A stretch of 64,000 bases of DNA from Chitinophagaceae bacterium (GTDB lineage: Bacteria > Bacteroidota > Bacteroidia > Chitinophagales > Chitinophagaceae). The translations under genes and the position numbers were made by a program. Of the stretch, positions 60,446-64,000 are shown in pieces. How positions within the stretch are numbered: the stretch's first letter is position 1; every line of letters begins with the position of its first letter. The stretch lies in the NCBI GenBank assembly GCA_947454155.1, contig CANGIT010000002.1:124001-188000 (forward strand), read 5' to 3'. The notes below the pieces were generated by a model. The model saw nothing but the letters and a program-made list of their open reading frames with translations, had not been told where the DNA came from and ran no database searches.

Positions 60446-62956
60446 ATGGCAAAGAAATCAACAGAAGAATACCAGCACAGCGACAAAGGCGTAAGTGGTC
60501 AATATAAAACCTGGTTCCTCGATTACGCATCTTATGTGATCCTGGAACGTGCGGTTCCTGCAGTGGAAGATGGCTTGAAACCCGTTCAGCGTCGCATCCT
60601 GCATGCCATGAAAGAAATGGACGATGGTCGTTACAATAAAGTGGCCAATATCATCGGGCAAAGCATGCAGTACCATCCCCATGGCGATGCCAGTATCGGC
60701 GATGCGATTGTGAACCTCGGACAAAAAGACCTGCTGATCGACACACAGGGAAACTGGGGTGATGTGCGCACCGGAGATGATGCGGCGGCGGCAAGATATA
60801 TTGAGGCGCGTTTGAGCAAGTTTGCGCTGGAAGTGGCATTTAATGCCAAAACCACCAACTGGCAGCTGAGCTATGATGGTCGTAAAAACGAACCGGTGAC
60901 ATTGCCGATGAAGTTTCCTTTGCTGCTGGCGCAAGGTGCAGAAGGGATTGCTGTTGGGTTGGCTACCAAAATTCTGCCGCATAATTTCTGCGAACTTATT
61001 GAAGCCTCCATCAAAGCCTTGCGCGGAAAGAAGTTTGAAATACTGCCCGATTTCCAAACCGGCGGCACCATGGATGCCTCCAATTACAATGAAGGAAAAA
61101 GAGGAGGGAAGGTAAGGGTTAGAGCCACTATTGAAGAGCAAGACAAAAAAACGCTGATCATCAAAAGCGTTCCTTACGGTGTTACCACCACACAGTTGAT
61201 GGAAAGTATCGTAAAGGCCACCGACCAAGGGAAAATCAAAATCAAGAAAGTAACCGACCATACCGCGGCGGCAGTGGAAATCATTGTGGAGCTGGCGCCC
61301 GGCATCTCGCCCGACATCACCATCGACGCCTTATATGCCTTCACCGATTGTGAAGTGAGCATTTCGCCCAACGCCTGTGTGATTGTCGATCAGAAACCCA
61401 GATTCCTCACCGTAACCGAACTGCTGAAAATATCAGCCGAAAACACCAAAGACCTGTTGCGCAGAGAACTCGAAATCAAGTTGTCTGAATTGCAAGAAAA
61501 ATGGCATTATACCTCTCTCGAAAAAATCTTCTTCGAAGAGAAAATTTACAAAGAGTTAGAAAAGAAACATGAAACCTGGGATAAGGTCATTCTCGCTATA
61601 GACAAAGCTTTTGATCCATTCAAGAAAAAGCTGAAAAGAGAGGTGACCCGTGAAGATATTTTGAAGTTGACCGAAAAACCTGTGCGTCGAATTTATCGCT
61701 TGGATATCGATGAACTGATCGATCAGATCAAAGGGCTGGAGAATGAAATCAAACAGGTGAAGCATGATCTCGACAACCTGGTGGATTATACGGTGGCATA
61801 TTATGAGAACTTGCTGAAAAAATACGGCAAAGGACGCGAGCGCAAGACCGAAATCAAAATGTTCGACGTGATTCAGGCCAAGACTGTGGCCATCGCCAAT
61901 ACCAAATTATACGTCAACTACGCCGATGGGTTTATTGGCACTTCATTGAAGAAGGATGAATTTGTGGTAGAATGCAGCGACCTCGATGATATCATCGCCT
62001 TCACTAAAGGCGGTATCATGAAGGTGGTGAGGGTATCCGACAAGGTGTTTATCGGTAAGGACATCATCCATGTGGCGGTGTTTCAGAAGAACGATGAACG
62101 CACTACCTACAATATGATTTATGTAGATGCTAAAACAGGCGTGAGTTACGCCAAGCGTTTCAATGTTACCGGCATCACACGCGAGAAAGAATATGACCTT
62201 ACCAAAGGTTCGGAAAAAAGCAAGGTGCATTATTTTTCGGCTAACCCCAACGGTGAGGCTGAACAAGTGAAGGTGATGCTCAGTCCCAACTGCAGTGCCA
62301 GAATCAAGGAGCTTGATTTCTATTTCGAAGAATTGGAAATCAAAGGACGTGGCAGCATCGGCAATCAGGTGACCAAGTATCCCATCAAATCGGTGAAATT
62401 CAAAGAAGCGGGCAAATCTACTTTAAGCGCTAAGAAACTCTGGTTCGACGATAAATTTGGCCGATTAAATGTGGAAGACAAAGGACAATACCTGGGCATG
62501 TTTGACGCGGAAGACAGAATCCTGGTGATTTATAATGATGGCCATTACGAAATAATAGACCAGGAACTCACCCAACGTTTCGATCCGGAAAAGATTTTGC
62601 ACATCGAAAAATACATCACCGATAAAGTGATCACAGCCGTGTACCTCGACAACGACAAGCTACAATACAACATCAAGCGCTTCAAGATTGAAACATCTAC
62701 GCTAAATACCAAATTCTTCTTCATCAAGGAAGGCAAAGATAATGTACTGGAAGCGGTGACTACAGCATCGAATCCCATTTTGAAAGTACAGTCCGGCCGC
62801 GGGCAACAGATTCAGGTGAAGAAATTCAAAGTGGCCGATCTGGTGGAAGTGATGGGCTGGAAAGCATTAGGCGCCAAGTTGACCGATTATTCCAAATCGG
62901 TGGAAATGGAATGGGAGGAGAAGTCGGTGAATGACAATCAGGGAGAGTTGTTTTAA
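60446..62956 (+). CDS. parC: Topoisomerase IV subunit A
   Basis: ParC carries the DNA cleavage reaction. The 836-residue protein has the QKPVQRRIL region near 48, the winged-helix HPHGDASIGDAIV near 74, the catalytic tyrosine Y118 in ARYIEARLSKF, and the long tower and coiled coil segment. The C-terminal part lacks an obvious gyrase box and has the pinwheel-type beta repeats (KVRRVSDKVFIGK region near 530), supporting ParC over GyrA. It follows DUF1835 by 24 bp. Confidence 0.93.
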   Translation: MAKKSTEEYQHSDKGVSGQYKTWFLDYASYVILERAVPAVEDGLKPVQRRILHAMKEMDDGRYNKVANIIGQSMQYHPHGDASIGDAIVNLGQKDLLIDTQGNWGDVRTGDDAAAARYIEARLSKFALEVAFNAKTTNWQLSYDGRKNEPVTLPMKFPLLLAQGAEGIAVGLATKILPHNFCELIEASIKALRGKKFEILPDFQTGGTMDASNYNEGKRGGKVRVRATIEEQDKKTLIIKSVPYGVTTTQLMESIVKATDQGKIKIKKVTDHTAAAVEIIVELAPGISPDITIDALYAFTDCEVSISPNACVIVDQKPRFLTVTELLKISAENTKDLLRRELEIKLSELQEKWHYTSLEKIFFEEKIYKELEKKHETWDKVILAIDKAFDPFKKKLKREVTREDILKLTEKPVRRIYRLDIDELIDQIKGLENEIKQVKHDLDNLVDYTVAYYENLLKKYGKGRERKTEIKMFDVIQAKTVAIANTKLYVNYADGFIGTSLKKDEFVVECSDLDDIIAFTKGGIMKVVRVSDKVFIGKDIIHVAVFQKNDERTTYNMIYVDAKTGVSYAKRFNVTGITREKEYDLTKGSEKSKVHYFSANPNGEAEQVKVMLSPNCSARIKELDFYFEELEIKGRGSIGNQVTKYPIKSVKFKEAGKSTLSAKKLWFDDKFGRLNVEDKGQYLGMFDAEDRILVIYNDGHYEIIDQELTQRFDPEKILHIEKYITDKVITAVYLDNDKLQYNIKRFKIETSTLNTKFFFIKEGKDNVLEAVTTASNPILKVQSGRGQQIQVKKFKVADLVEVMGWKALGAKLTDYSKSVEMEWEEKSVNDNQGELF

Positions 62957-63067
62957 TGTAGAATTTAGAATACAAATTGTAAAATGTAAACAATACAGTT
63001 TATCAGCAGAAAGTGCCTGCATAAAAAATGAGTTAACTTCTACCTTTTACATTTAATATTCTACATT
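62955..63067. repeat. Nested inverted repeat between parC and the ABC-F gene
   Basis: AATGTAGAAT (62955-62964) is matched by ATTCTACATT (63058-63067), and AAATGTAAA (62982-62990) by TTTACATTT inside the other arm. The outer arm overlaps the parC stop codon. It could form a long stem acting as a bidirectional terminator or be the relic of a small mobile repeat; a TGTAAAATGTAAA piece also occurs near 23070. Confidence 0.55.
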
Positions 63068-63074
63068 TTCTTGT

Positions 63075-64000
63075 TTAGTCTATCAACTGCTCAAATACCT
63101 GCTCATATTCTTTTGTGACTGCATCCAATTCAGCAGTGATTTTATTATAGTTGCTTTCGGCTGTTTGAAATTTTTCCTTGTTGCCATAGATGTCAGCACT
63201 TGCGAGTTGAGCTTCTGCATGCTGCTTGGATTTGTTCAACTCTGCTAATTTCAATTCCAGTTGATTGAAACGGTTTTTCAATTTTTGTTGTTCTTTTTTC
63301 TGATCGTTGCTGACCTGTTTAACCGGTTCGGGCTTGGGTGCAACTGCAACAGGTGCTGCAGCGACTTCCGTTTTTTTATTGGCGGCCATTTCTTTTTCTC
63401 TTCTTTCTTTCCAGTCTTCCCACTCGGCGTAGGTGCCTTTGAATTCGCGGATTTTATGGTCGTCAATTTCCCATATTTTGTTGGAAATGCGGCTGATGAA
63501 ATAACGATCATGGCTCACCAGAATGAGACTGCCTTCGTATTTGTTGAGGGCTTCCACCAATAAGTCCACAGAGTGGATGTCGAGGTGGTTCGTCGGTTCA
63601 TCGAGCATCAGGAAGTTGGCTTTGCTGGCGATCACTTTGGCCAGTGCCACTCTCGCTTTTTCACCTCCACTCAATACTTTGATTTTCTTCTCCACGGTAT
63701 CGCCGCTGAACAGAAACGAGCCGAGCAGTGCTCTGAGTTCAAGGTCGTTTTTACCACTGCGGGCTTCCTGCATCTCTTGCAAAATGTCATTACTGAGGTT
63801 CAGCGCTTCCAGCTGATGCTGGGCATAGAAGGATTCTTTCACATTGTGTCCCCATTCTCTTTCGCCATCAAAAGCTTCACCACCGGCAATAATGCGCAGC
63901 ATGGTCGATTTGCCTTTGCCATTTGCCCCAATCAAAGCGATCTTGTCGCCACGTTCAATTTCTGCTCCGGTATTTTTTACAATCTCAATATCTTTAAATC
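63075..64000 (-). CDS. ABC-F ATPase, C-terminal cassette and tail (partial)
   Basis: Minus-strand frame stays open to the window end, so the N-terminal cassette is missing. The visible part has Walker A GANGKGKST, the ABC-F Q-region, signature LSGGEKARVALAKV, Walker B FLMLDEPTNHLD, the H-loop SHDRYF, and a charged C-terminal coiled coil of about 110 residues (KKEQQKLKNRFNQLELKLAEL) like Uup and other ABC-F proteins. These act on ribosomes or translation-linked processes and have no membrane domain. The specific subfamily cannot be told without the other half. Confidence 0.88.
   Translation of the reverse strand, partial: FKDIEIVKNTGAEIERGDKIALIGANGKGKSTMLRIIAGGEAFDGEREWGHNVKESFYAQHQLEALNLSNDILQEMQEARSGKNDLELRALLGSFLFSGDTVEKKIKVLSGGEKARVALAKVIASKANFLMLDEPTNHLDIHSVDLLVEALNKYEGSLILVSHDRYFISRISNKIWEIDDHKIREFKGTYAEWEDWKERREKEMAANKKTEVAAAPVAVAPKPEPVKQVSNDQKKEQQKLKNRFNQLELKLAELNKSKQHAEAQLASADIYGNKEKFQTAESNYNKITAELDAVTKEYEQVFEQLID

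Noticed and set aside
60458..61261. 267-codon minus-strand frame inside parC
   Set aside because: Antisense to a strongly conserved gene; no family similarity in the reading.
1..64000. CRISPR array, tRNA, rRNA, transposase or integrase
   Set aside because: No regularly spaced repeats of 20-50 bp, no tRNA-like T-loop/CCA pattern, no rRNA motifs and no recombinase coding sequence were seen.

Overview
The window looks like a chromosomal segment of a Bacteroidota bacterium, most probably of the Chitinophagaceae/Chitinophagales type. The evidence is a T9SS type B (gliding-motility C-terminal domain) giant secreted protein paired with a PorP/SprF protein, a YkuD transpeptidase, lipoproteins with short SC lipoboxes, A/T-rich intergenic regions, few Shine-Dalgarno sequences, and repeated TAnnTTTG promoter elements of the Bacteroidota sigma factor. 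No rRNA, tRNA, CRISPR array, transposase or phage gene was found. Nearly all of the window is ordinary coding sequence.

Layout. 1-8.1 kb: a partial membrane coiled-coil protein, holA, ribF, purM, ftsE, two glycosyltransferases and a sugar-nucleotide-type oxidoreductase. 8.2-21.4 kb: housekeeping core (rpsO, pnp, prmA, plsY, dnaG, smc) with a secreted TPR protein and a DUF4412/GLPGLI-like protein. 21.6-29 kb: small membrane and envelope proteins around hutH-hutU (histidine to imidazolonepropionate). 29-35.8 kb: a P-type ATPase, an orphan ABC ATPase, two tandem, related, terminator-ended small transcription units, then psuK-psuG (pseudouridine breakdown) and a SIMPL protein. 36-42.3 kb: envelope proteins, an L,D-transpeptidase, an RRM RNA-binding protein, a cyclophilin, an exported Ppx/GppA-like protein, a membrane coiled-coil protein that resembles the partial gene at the window start, and a short structured unit with a 15-codon ORF. 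42.3-46.7 kb: a divergent Mur ligase and hutI-ftcD, which complete the histidine pathway 17 kb from hutHU. 46.7-57.3 kb: secreted proteins, a lipoprotein nuclease, the 1767-residue T9SS cargo with its PorP/SprF partner, an SDR and a YkgJ-type cysteine cluster protein. 57.5-64 kb: topoisomerase IV (parE, parC) flanking a DUF1835 gene with a heptanucleotide repeat just before its start, and a partial ABC-F ATPase at the edge.

The most unusual material is at 32711-33183: two diverged copies of a roughly 180-nt unit, each ending in a strong intrinsic terminator, sharing a helix supported by two compensatory base changes and a nested micro-ORF of the form (V/M)KR-W-P-PNEK. A third unit at 41562-41688 has a similar architecture and a micro-ORF with a related KRP...P(N/Q)E pattern. 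Whether these are noncoding RNAs, micropeptide genes or both cannot be decided by reading alone.
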